From assembly GCF_013371465.1 (NCBI RefSeq), contig NZ_JABWDU010000002.1:1-64000 (forward strand): a stretch of 64,000 nucleotides of DNA, written 5' to 3'. This DNA comes from Ensifer oleiphilus. GTDB lineage: Bacteria; Pseudomonadota; Alphaproteobacteria; Rhizobiales; Rhizobiaceae. Of this stretch, positions 20,999 to 28,793 are shown piece after piece (position 1 is the first letter of the stretch; every line of letters begins with the position of its first letter). The position numbers and the translations under genes were made by a program. The notes below the pieces were generated by a model. That model saw only the letters and a program-made list of their open reading frames with translations. It was not told the DNA's origin and did no database searches.

Positions 20999-21475
20999 AT
21001 GGTCGACAAAGTGCCGATGACACAGGGTGGATTCGTCAACCTGCAGGAGGAGCTGCGCTGGCGCCAGCAGGAAGAGCGGCCACGAATCATCGAGGCCATC
21101 GCCGAAGCCCGCGCCCATGGCGACCTGTCGGAAAATGCCGAATACCATGCGGCCAAGGAAGCGCAGAGCCACAACGAGGGTCGCGTCGGCGAACTCGAGG
21201 ATCTGATCGCGCGTGCCGAGGTCATCGACCTCTCGAAGATGTCCGGCTCGAAGATCAAGTTCGGCGCCAAGGTGAAGCTTGTCGACGAGGATACCGAGGA
21301 AGAAAAGACCTACCAGATCGTTGGCGATCAGGAAGCTGACGTGAAGGCAGGACGCATCTCGATTTCGTCGCCGATCGCCCGCGCGCTGATCGGCAAGGAA
21401 GTCGGTGATTCCATCGAAGTGAACGCCCCAGGCGGTTCGAAGGCATATGAAATCCTCGCGGTAAACTGGGGCTGA
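20999..21475 (+). CDS. greA: Transcription elongation factor GreA
   Basis: This 158-residue protein rescues backtracked RNA polymerase by stimulating its intrinsic transcript cleavage. The N-terminal coiled-coil hairpin carries the acidic tip [16 protein letters not shown]. The C-terminal globular domain has [24 protein letters not shown] and the conserved [27 protein letters not shown]-like segment near the end. Start chosen at [12 protein letters not shown] after GAAGGA. It is followed by a hairpin and then lpsB on the same strand. A terminator-like hairpin in its own leader suggests attenuation, as known for greA of Escherichia coli. Confidence 0.96.
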   Translation: MVDKVPMTQGGFVNLQEELRWRQQEERPRIIEAIAEARAHGDLSENAEYHAAKEAQSHNEGRVGELEDLIARAEVIDLSKMSGSKIKFGAKVKLVDEDTEEEKTYQIVGDQEADVKAGRISISSPIARALIGKEVGDSIEVNAPGGSKAYEILAVNWG

Positions 21476-21482
21476 TGGCCCC

Positions 21483-21510
21483 TTGGGGCGACGGTTCCGC
21501 TTCGCCCCAA
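21483..21510 (+). terminator. Hairpin after greA
   Basis: TTGGGGCGA (21483-21491) pairs with TCGCCCCAA (21502-21510). The following tract TCCGCTTCTTTC is only moderately T-rich, so readthrough into lpsB is possible. Confidence 0.5.
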
Positions 21511-21560
21511 TCCGCTTCTTTCATGACATTGTTTGTCGCATGCCCAAGGAGAGCGCTTCC

Positions 21561-22616
21561 GTGGCCGATATCCGGGACGTCGAGGTCATCGCTCCCAATT
21601 TCAAGCGGCGCCTCTCGGGCGTTACCTCGACCATCATCCAACTGATTCCGATCCAGCGCGCGCTGGGTCAGAAGATTGCGGTGCTTGGCCCGGGCCTTCC
21701 CGAGAGCCTGCCGTCGATCCGGTTTCTCGATCTCCTGCATCTTTGGAAGGCGCCTTTTGGCCGGCGTTGTCGTGTCTGGCACGCGCGCCGCAATGTGGAG
21801 ATGTTGCCGGCGATCATCCTGCGCGATCTCTTGCGCATGAAGTTGAAGATCGCCTTCACCTCGGCATCGCAACGCCGCCACACGGGCTGGAGCAAATTCC
21901 TGATCGGTCGGATGGACGCGGTGATCGCGACCAGTGGCAAGACCGCCGCCTATCTCGAAGTGCCTAACGACGTCATCCTCCACGGCATCGATACCAAGCG
22001 GTTCCACCCTGCCGTCGATCCGGCGCAAGCAAAAGCGGCCCTTGGCGTCGACCCGGCGCAAAAGTTCGTCGGCTGCTTCGGACGCGTCCGTCGGCAGAAG
22101 GGCACGGATCTTTTCGTTGACAGCATGATTGCACTCCTACCCTGCCGCCCTGGTTGGAGCGCGATCGTTGCCGGCCGCGCCACTGGGCCGCACGTGGCGT
22201 TTGAAAACGAGCTCAAGGAACGCGTCGCGAAGGCAGGACTTGCCGAACGTATCCTGTTCGTCGGTGAGCACACCAACATTCCGGACTGGTACCGGGCGCT
22301 TGATCTTTTCGTTGCGCCGCAACGCTGGGAGGGTTTCGGCCTGACGCCGCTTGAGGCCATGGCAACGGGCGTTCCCGTCGTCGCCGCGGATGTCGGCGCA
22401 TTTTCTGAACTGGTCGCGACCGGCACCACGCAAACCGGCACGATCGTGCCGGCCGACAACCTTCAGGCCATGGTCGAGGCGACGGCCGCCTTCATGGATG
22501 ACGACCGGCGACGCATTGCGGCGGGCGCGAATGGCCTTGCGCGCACCGCCTCCTCGTTTGCGATCGAAGGTGAAGCCGGCGCCATCAACCGGGTGTATGA
22601 GCGGCTGATGCGCTGA
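21561..22616 (+). CDS. lpsB: LPS core mannosyl/glycosyltransferase, GT4 family
   Basis: This 351-residue retaining glycosyltransferase has a GT-B fold. The C-half carries VGCFGRVRRQKGTDLFVDSM and the E-x7-E type donor site RWEGFGLTPLEAMATGVPVVA. I chose the GTG at 21561 (MADIRDVEVIAPNFKRRLSG when read as Met) because AAGGAG lies at 21546-21551; an ATG at 21540 is open but without a site. The product closely resembles LpsB of Sinorhizobium meliloti, and its place next to greA supports that. LpsB builds the LPS core and is needed for effective symbiosis in that species. The remaining LPS genes lie convergently downstream. Confidence 0.85.
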   Translation: MADIRDVEVIAPNFKRRLSGVTSTIIQLIPIQRALGQKIAVLGPGLPESLPSIRFLDLLHLWKAPFGRRCRVWHARRNVEMLPAIILRDLLRMKLKIAFTSASQRRHTGWSKFLIGRMDAVIATSGKTAAYLEVPNDVILHGIDTKRFHPAVDPAQAKAALGVDPAQKFVGCFGRVRRQKGTDLFVDSMIALLPCRPGWSAIVAGRATGPHVAFENELKERVAKAGLAERILFVGEHTNIPDWYRALDLFVAPQRWEGFGLTPLEAMATGVPVVAADVGAFSELVATGTTQTGTIVPADNLQAMVEATAAFMDDDRRRIAAGANGLARTASSFAIEGEAGAINRVYERLMR

Positions 22617-22636
22617 CCGCCTGAGCGTTCAGGCGG

Positions 22637-23659
22637 CTATTTCCTTGAGGCGAACAGCTTCATGTACGCGTCGGTGATTGCTTGCTTCGAGAACTGATTC
22701 ATCAGGGTTTCGTGGCCGCGTTCTGCCAGGCGCAAGCCGAGTTGACGGTCGTTTGCTATGCGCTCGATGGCGCGGCCGAAACCCTCGGCATCGCCGATAT
22801 CGACCATCAGGCCGTTCTCACCGTCACGCATGAACCATTGCGGACCTTCAGAGCGGCTGGAAACCACCGGCGTCCCTTGCGCCCAGGCTTCGAGAACGAC
22901 GTTGCCGAGCGGCTCATGGCTCGACGCCATCACGAAGATATCTGCGGCGGCCAGGAACGGACGCACGTCTTTCTGCCATCCGGCGAAGCGAACACGGTTT
23001 GTCACACCGAGGTCCGCGGCAAGCTTTTCCAGGTTTTCGCGCTGCTCGCCATCGCCGATCAGCCAGAGGTGCACATCCGGCACCTTTGCGATCGCCTCGA
23101 TCAACGTATGGAAACCTTTGCGCGGAACGAATCGACCCATCGACATCACCACCGGCACATTGTCCGGCGTGTCCAGCGTCGCTCGGTCGACGGCGGCGAC
23201 ACGTTCGGTGTTGGTGAAGTTGGAGATCACCTCGACATCGCGCTTCCAGCCGATGTTGCGGACGTGTTCGGCGATACCCGGCGTGTTGCAGACGAGGCAG
23301 TCGGTGTTGCGGAAATAGTCGAGACGGAGCGGATAGTCGCCGAGCCGCGAGATCTTGATGCATCCCTTGTAGTTCGGCATCAGCCGGCTCGCGCGTGGCA
23401 TCCACGCGAACAATGCGTCCGGCTTCTCGCGCCGCGCCATGCTGCTGACCTTCATCGGCAGCAGGATGCGGTCGAGCGAGAGGTTGCGGAAATTGCTTTC
23501 CACAATTCGGGTCGCGCCTTCGATGTCCTTGCGCCAGAGCCGTCCCGGACGAATGACGGCCGTCTGCTCGACACCGCGCTCAGCCAGGGAGTTGACGAGG
23601 TGGACGAAGAAGCGTTCCGCGCCTCCATCCTTGCCGAAGTGGTAGTGCATGACTTTCAT
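22637..23659 (-). CDS. lpsE: LPS core glycosyltransferase, GT4 family (LpsE-like)
   Basis: This 340-residue GT-B glycosyltransferase starts MKVMHYHFGKDGGAERFFVH, with the Gly-rich acceptor loop GKDGGAERF. The donor site is SSHEPLGNVVLEAWAQGTPVVSS, and VVMSMGRFVPRKGFHTLIEA marks the start of the C-terminal Rossmann domain. It is convergent with lpsB, 20 bases apart, and seven bases downstream of the GT2 gene on the same strand. By position it corresponds to lpsE of the S. meliloti lpsBEDC cluster. The sugar added is not deducible. Confidence 0.75.
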   Translation of the reverse strand: MKVMHYHFGKDGGAERFFVHLVNSLAERGVEQTAVIRPGRLWRKDIEGATRIVESNFRNLSLDRILLPMKVSSMARREKPDALFAWMPRASRLMPNYKGCIKISRLGDYPLRLDYFRNTDCLVCNTPGIAEHVRNIGWKRDVEVISNFTNTERVAAVDRATLDTPDNVPVVMSMGRFVPRKGFHTLIEAIAKVPDVHLWLIGDGEQRENLEKLAADLGVTNRVRFAGWQKDVRPFLAAADIFVMASSHEPLGNVVLEAWAQGTPVVSSRSEGPQWFMRDGENGLMVDIGDAEGFGRAIERIANDRQLGLRLAERGHETLMNQFSKQAITDAYMKLFASRK

Positions 23660-23666
23660 GGGAACC

Positions 23667-24488
23667 TCACGGCTTGCGGCGCTGCCGATCCATGTCGTCA
23701 TGGTTCGGATGGCGCTTCAGCGCGTGCCTCTGATAGATCTTGGCGGCGGTCAGGAATGCATAGACGGCCCCGGTCATGGCTTCGATGAAGCCGGGGAAGC
23801 CGCAGCGCCAAAGCCCGTTGCGGAAATAGAGACGATAGAAATAGAGCGGCGGGCTCGCCAGCATTTTGTAAGGCCGCGGCGGCTTTCCGGCGGCGAATTG
23901 CTGATCGGCCTTCAGCGTCGAATATTTGTTTTCTTTCAGAATCTGCTCGTCGATGACAAGCGGGCGATAGTGAAGCAGGCTGCCCTTGCGTGCGACGCCC
24001 ACCTGGCCGTCGGGCACGATACCCTCGTGCACTTTCTGATTGAGGTCGTAACGTCCCCTGCCCTTGCGGATCAGGCGCAGATTGCGGCGCTCGTGCACCC
24101 GTTCCGGCGTGTATCCGTAGCCGATCAGATACGGGCGGCGCGCCACACGCCAGCCGACGGTTTCGGCATTGGCATCGAGAAGCGAGGGCAGAAGCGCCTT
24201 CAGCGATTCATCCAGACGCTCGTCGGAATCGATGTTGAAGCACCATGGCTGCGTGCATTGGTCTAGCGCGAACTGCTTCTGGCCCGCATAACCTCGCCAT
24301 GGCTCGTGCATGAAGCGGATCGGCCAGCCCTTGTCGACGAAGGATTGCACGAGGGCGGCGGTACCATCCGTCGATCCCGAATCGACGATGACGATCTCGG
24401 CACACTGTTCGAGGCTCTCGATGCAATTGCCGAGATAGGCCTCTTCATTCTGGCAGATGACGAAGGCTGAAAGCGGAAGTTTGCTCAT
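23667..24488 (-). CDS. Family 2 glycosyltransferase, LPS core (WaaE/KdtX-like)
   Basis: This 273-residue inverting GT-A glycosyltransferase has LSAFVICQNEEAYLGNCIES at the nucleotide-binding strand, VIVDSGSTDGTAALV, and the metal-binding DxD in FNIDSDERLDESL. WRGYAGQKQFAL is typical of the WaaE/LgtF group that adds glucose or heptose to inner core. Start chosen at ATG 24488; a GTG at 24500 has a better ribosome-binding site (CGGAG) and is possible. The gene matches lpsC or lpsD of the S. meliloti cluster. That cluster has two GT2 genes at this place and only one is seen here, so I leave the symbol open. Confidence 0.8.
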   Translation of the reverse strand: MSKLPLSAFVICQNEEAYLGNCIESLEQCAEIVIVDSGSTDGTAALVQSFVDKGWPIRFMHEPWRGYAGQKQFALDQCTQPWCFNIDSDERLDESLKALLPSLLDANAETVGWRVARRPYLIGYGYTPERVHERRNLRLIRKGRGRYDLNQKVHEGIVPDGQVGVARKGSLLHYRPLVIDEQILKENKYSTLKADQQFAAGKPPRPYKMLASPPLYFYRLYFRNGLWRCGFPGFIEAMTGAVYAFLTAAKIYQRHALKRHPNHDDMDRQRRKP

Positions 24489-24571
24489 GGATGACGCCAC
24501 TCAACTCCGGTCGTGTCTGCGTTCTCCAAGGGAGCCTCGCTGCCGTTGCGGATCCTCAAGTCGTCTGGATC

Positions 24572-25042
24572 CTAGATCTGGACCAGCCCGATATCCTTGA
24601 CCTGACGAATGGTCAACATCGTGCGCACCGTATCGACCCGCTCGTTGGCCGTCAAAACTTCAATGACGAAATCCTGGAACGCCGTCAGGTTCTCCGCAAC
24701 GCAGTGAAGCAGAAAGTCACTTTCCCCCGAGACGGTCCATGCCTGGCGCACGATCTGCCATTCGGCGGTTGCCGCGGCGAACGCCTTGAGATCCGCCTCG
24801 GACTGCCGCTTGAGGCCGACCATGCAGAACGCGACGAGATCGAAGCCGAGGGCTGGCGCATTCAGAAGCGCGTAATAACCCTTGATGACGCCGGTTTCCT
24901 CAAGCTTGCGCACCCGTCTGAGACAGGGCGGCGCTGAAATGCCGACGCGTTGCGCGAGGTCCACATTGGTCATCCTGCCGTCACGCTGGAGCTCGCGAAG
25001 GATCTTGAGATCGATTGCGTCGAGCTCGACTTGTTTCGTCAT
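24572..25042 (-). CDS. lrp: Lrp/AsnC family transcriptional regulator
   Basis: This encodes 156 residues. The N-terminal helix-turn-helix covers about residues 8-60 (LDAIDLKILRELQRDGRMTN, then AQRVGISAPPCLRRVRKLEE). The C-terminal RAM/effector domain (GFDLVAFCMVGLKRQSEADL, VSGESDFLLHCVAENLTAFQ) binds amino acids and drives octamer formation. It resembles the global leucine-responsive regulator, and its position next to the LPS cluster matches S. meliloti lrp. It reads toward the LPS genes with 83 bases between and may be co-transcribed with them. Its own upstream region is long (over 800 bases to trxB). Confidence 0.88.
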   Translation of the reverse strand: MTKQVELDAIDLKILRELQRDGRMTNVDLAQRVGISAPPCLRRVRKLEETGVIKGYYALLNAPALGFDLVAFCMVGLKRQSEADLKAFAAATAEWQIVRQAWTVSGESDFLLHCVAENLTAFQDFVIEVLTANERVDTVRTMLTIRQVKDIGLVQI

Positions 25043-25750
25043 GAAGGTTCGTCCTTTTCACACGGCGACTTTTGCGCACAGGCTAAGTCGAAACAGCAGT
25101 ATTCTTGTCTTTGCGCCCGGCGTGGCGTCGCCACCGAGCCTATGATTTCAGGATGGGCAGATGACCGATTGGCCGGAGACAGCCCGCCCGACCGACATGG
25201 TGCGGCCGGTGCCGCGTCCGCATCCTTGCTCGGCCAGCACGAGCCCGGCGCTTTCGCAGCACAATTCTGCAGAATTGGGGACATGCATATGCGATCCGGT
25301 GCTCACATCAGGGAGAAGGCTTTTCTGCGATCTTGAACTGCCGCCTGCGGCGAGTTCGCGGTCGAGCCAAACGCGGCTTGCATTCAACCCCATATGCCTC
25401 TCCAGCAAAGTGAATCCGCGTGAAATATCGCCAAACAGGTCCGACAACAAGCATCCGCGCTGACTATTCGCGCGAAAACCGGCTTTCGCCGGCAGTCGTA
25501 CCGGGTTAAATCGTTTCATCCGCGCCTTTGCGCCTGTCGTGGTTCGCGCGTCGGGTGCGGGAGAGTACCGACGGCGCCGGAGTATTGCGTCTGTCCATGT
25601 GACACCTGGGGACCCGATCAAGTTGCCGCGGCTATGTGATCACGTGCTTGTGACTTGTGCGGTTGCGGTGCGAGCGGTGCAAAAATGCCCGATCTGGTGT
25701 CAAATCGGTTCAACGGGCTCAAGCACTTGTGTGTATTACCGCTGCCGCCC
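25043..25750. other. Long intergenic stretch between lrp and trxB
   Basis: About 700 bases lie between the divergent lrp and trxB genes. A minus-strand frame could start at ATG 25519 (MKRFNPVRLPAKAGFR) and end at 25148, but it has no recognisable product and no clear ribosome-binding site. I found no RNA gene here. It should hold the lrp promoter. Confidence 0.45.
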
Positions 25751-25780
25751 TTGAAACTCCCGGGGGGGAATCCCTAAAGT
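25751..25780 (+). promoter_or_regulatory. Predicted trxB promoter
   Basis: TTGAAA (25751-25756) and TAAAGT (25775-25780) are separated by 18 bases, about 75 bases before the trxB start. The pattern fits housekeeping sigma factor use. Confidence 0.45.
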
Positions 25781-25854
25781 ATGGCACTATTTGCCCACGA
25801 TGTAACGGAACCGGAAATGGCCCTTTGGCCGACCGGTGAGCGAAGGACGAGACC

Positions 25855-26829
25855 ATGACTGCCCGCCATGTAAAAGTGCTGATCATCGGCTCCGGCCCAG
25901 CCGGCTACACCGCTGCCATCTACACGGCGCGTGCGATGCTGGAACCGGTTCTGATAGCCGGTATGGAACAGGGCGGCCAGTTGATGATCACCACCGATGT
26001 GGAGAACTATCCGGGCTACGCCGATCCGGTCCAGGGTCCCTGGATGATGGAGCAGATGCTGAAGCAGGCGACCCATGTCGGTGCCGAGATCGTCAACGAT
26101 CTGGTGACGGATGTCGACCTTTCTGCTCGTCCGTTCCGGATCAAGACGGACAGCGGCAATGACTGGACGGCTGACGCCCTGATCATCGCCACCGGGGCCA
26201 AGGCAAAGTGGCTCGGAATCGAAACCGAGCCGACCTTCATGGGCTTCGGCGTTTCGGCCTGCGCCACCTGCGACGGGTTCTTCTATCGCAACAAGGACGT
26301 GATCGTCGTCGGCGGCGGCAATTCGGCCGTCGAAGAGGCACTCTACCTCTCCAACCTCGCAAAGACGGTGACGGTCGTCCACCGCCGCGATTCGTTCCGT
26401 GCCGAAAAGATCCTGCAGGAACGCCTGTTCGCCAAGCCCAACGTCAAGATCATCTGGGACCATGAGGTCGTCGAATATCTGGGTTCTGCGCCGAAGCCGC
26501 CAATGCCGGCGTCGGTCAATGGCGTCAAGCTGCGCAACACCAAGACGGGCGAATTGAGCGACATGATGACCGACGGCGTCTTCGTGGCAATCGGTCACGC
26601 GCCGGCTGTCGAGTTGTTCAAGGGCAAGCTTCGGCAAAAGTCGAACGGCTATCTCTGGACAGCGGCTGATTCGACGGCGACGGACGTGCCCGGCGTTTTT
26701 GCCGCAGGCGACGTCACGGACGATATCTATCGCCAGGCGGTGACCGCTGCCGGCATGGGCTGCATGGCAGCGCTCGAGGCCGAGAAATACCTGGCGGGTC
26801 ATATGCCCGTCGCAATTGCAGCCGAATAG
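25855..26829 (+). CDS. trxB: Thioredoxin-disulfide reductase
   Basis: This 324-residue FAD enzyme passes electrons from NADPH to thioredoxin. The FAD-binding motif is LIIGSGPAGYTAAIY near residue 10, the redox-active disulfide is CATC at 136-139 followed by DG, and the NADPH motif is IVVGGGNSAVEEALYL. The C-terminal FAD segment is GVFAAGDVTDDIYRQAVTAAG. All residues expected for the low-molecular-weight bacterial form are present. It is followed by a LysR gene on the same strand after about 115 bases. Upstream lies an unusually long non-coding stretch with a plausible promoter. Confidence 0.96.
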   Translation: MTARHVKVLIIGSGPAGYTAAIYTARAMLEPVLIAGMEQGGQLMITTDVENYPGYADPVQGPWMMEQMLKQATHVGAEIVNDLVTDVDLSARPFRIKTDSGNDWTADALIIATGAKAKWLGIETEPTFMGFGVSACATCDGFFYRNKDVIVVGGGNSAVEEALYLSNLAKTVTVVHRRDSFRAEKILQERLFAKPNVKIIWDHEVVEYLGSAPKPPMPASVNGVKLRNTKTGELSDMMTDGVFVAIGHAPAVELFKGKLRQKSNGYLWTAADSTATDVPGVFAAGDVTDDIYRQAVTAAGMGCMAALEAEKYLAGHMPVAIAAE

Positions 26830-26945
26830 AAGCTGCGAATCGGGAGGCATCCCGCAAGGAGCCTTTCCCGTGTGGGAACAGATACATCAGCCGCACCCGG
26901 AGGACATGATCCCGTCCCCCGGGGTGGTTTCATATGGGGGACTTC

Positions 26946-27842
26946 ATGTCGCTGGATTGGGACAAACTGCGCATTTTTCACGCGGCGGCCGAGGCTGGGT
27001 CGTTCACGCATGCGGCAGACAAGCTCCATCTCTCTCAGTCGGCGATCAGCCGTCAGGTGAGTTCGCTCGAACAGGATGTCGGCATCAAGCTGTTCCACCG
27101 CCATGCGCGCGGCCTGATCCTCACCGAGCAGGGCGAAATCCTTTACCGCACCGCGCACGAAGTGCTGATGAAGCTCGAAAGCGTCAAGGTGCAGCTGAGC
27201 GAGACGACGGACAAGCCGAGCGGCAAGCTGCGCATCACGACGACGGTCGGCCTTGGCCAGGGATGGCTCACCGACAAGATCCAGGAGTTCATGTCGCTGC
27301 ATCCGGACGTTCAGGTTCAGTTGATCCTCGACAACGAGGAGCTGGACGTGAACATGCGGCATGCCGATTGCGCCATTCGCCTGCGCCAGCCGCAACAGTC
27401 CGACCTGATCCAGCGCAAGCTTTTCACCGTGCACATGCACGTCTACGCGGCGCCCTCCTACATCAACAAGCACGGCGAGCCGCAGTCGCTTGACGACTTG
27501 GACAATCACCGCATCATTACCTTCGGTGAGCCTGCGCCGAACTACTTGCTTGACGTCAACTGGCTCGAAATCGCCGGTCGCGATTCCGACAATCCAAGGA
27601 CCTCGCATCTGCAGATCAACAGCCAGACCTCGATCAAGCGCGCCTGCCTTCTCGGCATCGGCATCGCGATGCTGCCCGACTATATCGTCGGCCGCGACCC
27701 GGGCCTCATACAACTTCCGATTAGTGCCGATATCCCATCTTTCGACACGTATTTCTGCTATCCGGACGAGATGAAGAATGCCGCCAAGCTTAAGGTCTTC
27801 CGCGACTACATCGTCGCCAAGGCCCGCAATTGGAGCTTCTGA
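26946..27842 (+). CDS. LysR family transcriptional regulator
   Basis: This encodes 298 residues beginning MSLDWDKLRIFHAAAEAGSF. I chose the ATG at 26946 because GGGGG lies at 26936-26940; an ATG at 26934 adds four residues. The winged helix-turn-helix covers about residues 5-62 (HAADKLHLSQSAISRQVSSL). The effector domain begins after SGKLRITTTVGLGQGW. It is the usual neighbour of trxB in Sinorhizobium and lies directly upstream of the tandem sRNA genes. In S. meliloti the LysR protein from this locus (VtlR/LsrB-type) activates an AbcR sRNA; from sequence alone I can only propose the same here. Confidence 0.88.
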   Translation: MSLDWDKLRIFHAAAEAGSFTHAADKLHLSQSAISRQVSSLEQDVGIKLFHRHARGLILTEQGEILYRTAHEVLMKLESVKVQLSETTDKPSGKLRITTTVGLGQGWLTDKIQEFMSLHPDVQVQLILDNEELDVNMRHADCAIRLRQPQQSDLIQRKLFTVHMHVYAAPSYINKHGEPQSLDDLDNHRIITFGEPAPNYLLDVNWLEIAGRDSDNPRTSHLQINSQTSIKRACLLGIGIAMLPDYIVGRDPGLIQLPISADIPSFDTYFCYPDEMKNAAKLKVFRDYIVAKARNWSF

Positions 27843-28015
27843 CGCCGATCGCGCCATTGCTCAATTTGTGAGCATCTGCCAGGCATAAGCATATCCGTCT
27901 GATTTGTCTATGTAATTTCTGCAGTGCGGTGCATTCAGTGTGCCGCACTTTGTTCTTGCGATGCAGAATTGGGCAGTGATGCGCACATGACATGGCTGAC
28001 ATGCATATTAAATGA

Positions 28016-28044
28016 TTGCTGCCCGCTCAAAAAAGCAGCATACC
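28016..28044 (+). promoter_or_regulatory. Predicted promoter of first AbcR-like sRNA
   Basis: TTGCTG (28016-28021) and CATACC (28039-28044) with a 17-base spacer. It ends about seven bases before the region conserved between the two sRNA copies. Confidence 0.5.
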
Positions 28045-28050
28045 ACACCC

Positions 28051-28169
28051 AGCTGATGCATCTTTGGTGGCTTCTCCTCCCAGTGCCACCGCAGCAGCTG
28101 TTCCCCTCTGGAGGTTTAATTACCTTCACAACTATAAGGGCCCAAGTCTTCTTGCGGCCCTCTTTTTTT
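28051..28169 (+). ncRNA. abcR: AbcR-family trans-acting sRNA, copy 1
   Basis: About 119 bases that share a near-identical sequence with the copy 200 bases downstream. Elements in order are AGCTGATGCAT, a stem GGTGGC/GCCACC whose loop exposes TTCTCCTCCCAG, a second C/T-rich segment GTTCCCCTCT, a conserved linker TTAATTACCTTCACAACTA, and a terminator (AGGGCC with GGCCCT, then CTTTTTTT). The pattern and the LysR/ArsR neighbourhood match the tandem AbcR1/AbcR2 sRNAs of Rhizobiales. Those RNAs use Hfq and pair through C/U-rich loops with ribosome-binding sites of ABC transporter mRNAs. Ends are estimated from the promoter and terminator. Confidence 0.8.
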
Positions 28170-28218
28170 GTCTACTGTCAGGACACGGGCGAGCCGTGAC
28201 GAAATTCACAGCCGGCTA

Positions 28219-28247
28219 TTGAAAGCTGGTACTTCGCTTCCCATATC
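28219..28247 (+). promoter_or_regulatory. Predicted promoter of second AbcR-like sRNA
   Basis: TTGAAA (28219-28224) and CATATC (28242-28247) with a 17-base spacer, placed the same way as the promoter of copy 1. The spacers differ in sequence, so the two sRNAs can be regulated differently. Confidence 0.5.
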
Positions 28248-28253
28248 AAAATG

Positions 28254-28374
28254 CAGCTGATGCATTCTTGGTGGCTTTCTCCTCCCCGCCACCGCAGCAG
28301 CTGTTCCCCTCTGGAGGTTCTAATTACCTTCACAACTACAAGGGCCCAAGTTTTCTTGAGGCCCTCTTTTTTTG
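28254..28374 (+). ncRNA. abcR: AbcR-family trans-acting sRNA, copy 2
   Basis: This is the second tandem copy, about 121 bases. It repeats GCAGCTGATGCAT, the GGTGGC/GCGGTGG-side stem with loop TTTCTCCTCCCC, CAGCAGCTGTTCCCCTCTGG, the TAATTACCTTCACAACTA linker and the AGGGCC/GGCCCT terminator with seven T. Differences from copy 1 lie in the loop (CCCCGCC against CCCAGTGCC), at the 5' end and in the terminator loop. Such differences could separate the target sets of the two RNAs. It ends about 35 bases before the arsR operator palindrome. Confidence 0.8.
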
Positions 28375-28407
28375 CCCATTTTCCCGTTCACGTCCTTGTG
28401 ATTTGTA

Positions 28408-28437
28408 TATCGATAATTGGCGATACAATTATCGATA
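28408..28437. promoter_or_regulatory. 30-bp perfect palindrome, candidate ArsR operator
   Basis: TATCGATAATTG (28408-28419) is inverted exactly as CAATTATCGATA (28426-28437) around six bases. It ends 22 bases before the arsR start codon, where it would overlap the promoter. ArsR-family dimers bind AT-rich palindromes of this kind and repress their own operon. Confidence 0.65.
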
Positions 28438-28459
28438 AACCACGATATGGTGATGAACG

Positions 28460-28750
28460 ATGGATCGAGACGAAATCTTCAAGGCCCTGGCGCACCCCGC
28501 AAGAGTGAACATCCTTGCCTGGTTGAAGGAGCCGCAGGCGCATTTCCCAACGCAGGAGCATCCGTTCGAAATGGGCGTCTGCGCCGGCCAATTCGAGCGC
28601 TGCGGCCTGTCGCAATCCACCGTATCCTCGCATCTCGCGATCCTTCAGCGCGCCGGCCTGGTGACGACCAAGCGTCTCGGCCAGTGGGTCTTCTACAAGC
28701 GCAACGAAGAAACAATTGCCGAATTCCTCAAGGACATCGGCAGCCTGTGA
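28460..28750 (+). CDS. ArsR family transcriptional repressor
   Basis: This 96-residue winged helix-turn-helix protein starts MDRDEIFKALAHPARVNIL. The recognition helix is near GLSQSTVSSHLAILQRAGLV and the wing is TTKRLGQWVFYKRN. It has two cysteines, Cys41 and Cys48 (GVCAGQFERCGL), just before the recognition helix. The classic metal box ELCVCDL is replaced by this CxxxxxxC, so it may sense a redox-active or electrophilic compound rather than arsenite; that is inference. It lies 43 bases upstream of an Old Yellow Enzyme gene on the same strand, which is its likely target. Confidence 0.88.
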   Translation: MDRDEIFKALAHPARVNILAWLKEPQAHFPTQEHPFEMGVCAGQFERCGLSQSTVSSHLAILQRAGLVTTKRLGQWVFYKRNEETIAEFLKDIGSL

Positions 28751-28793
28751 CCACCTCCTCCCAAAGACCAAACTGAAACCGAAAGGACCTGCA

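Noticed and set aside
25148-25621. Minus-strand frame between lrp and trxB
   Set aside because: No recognisable domain, no good ribosome-binding site and an improbable composition. I keep it as a possible but unsupported gene.
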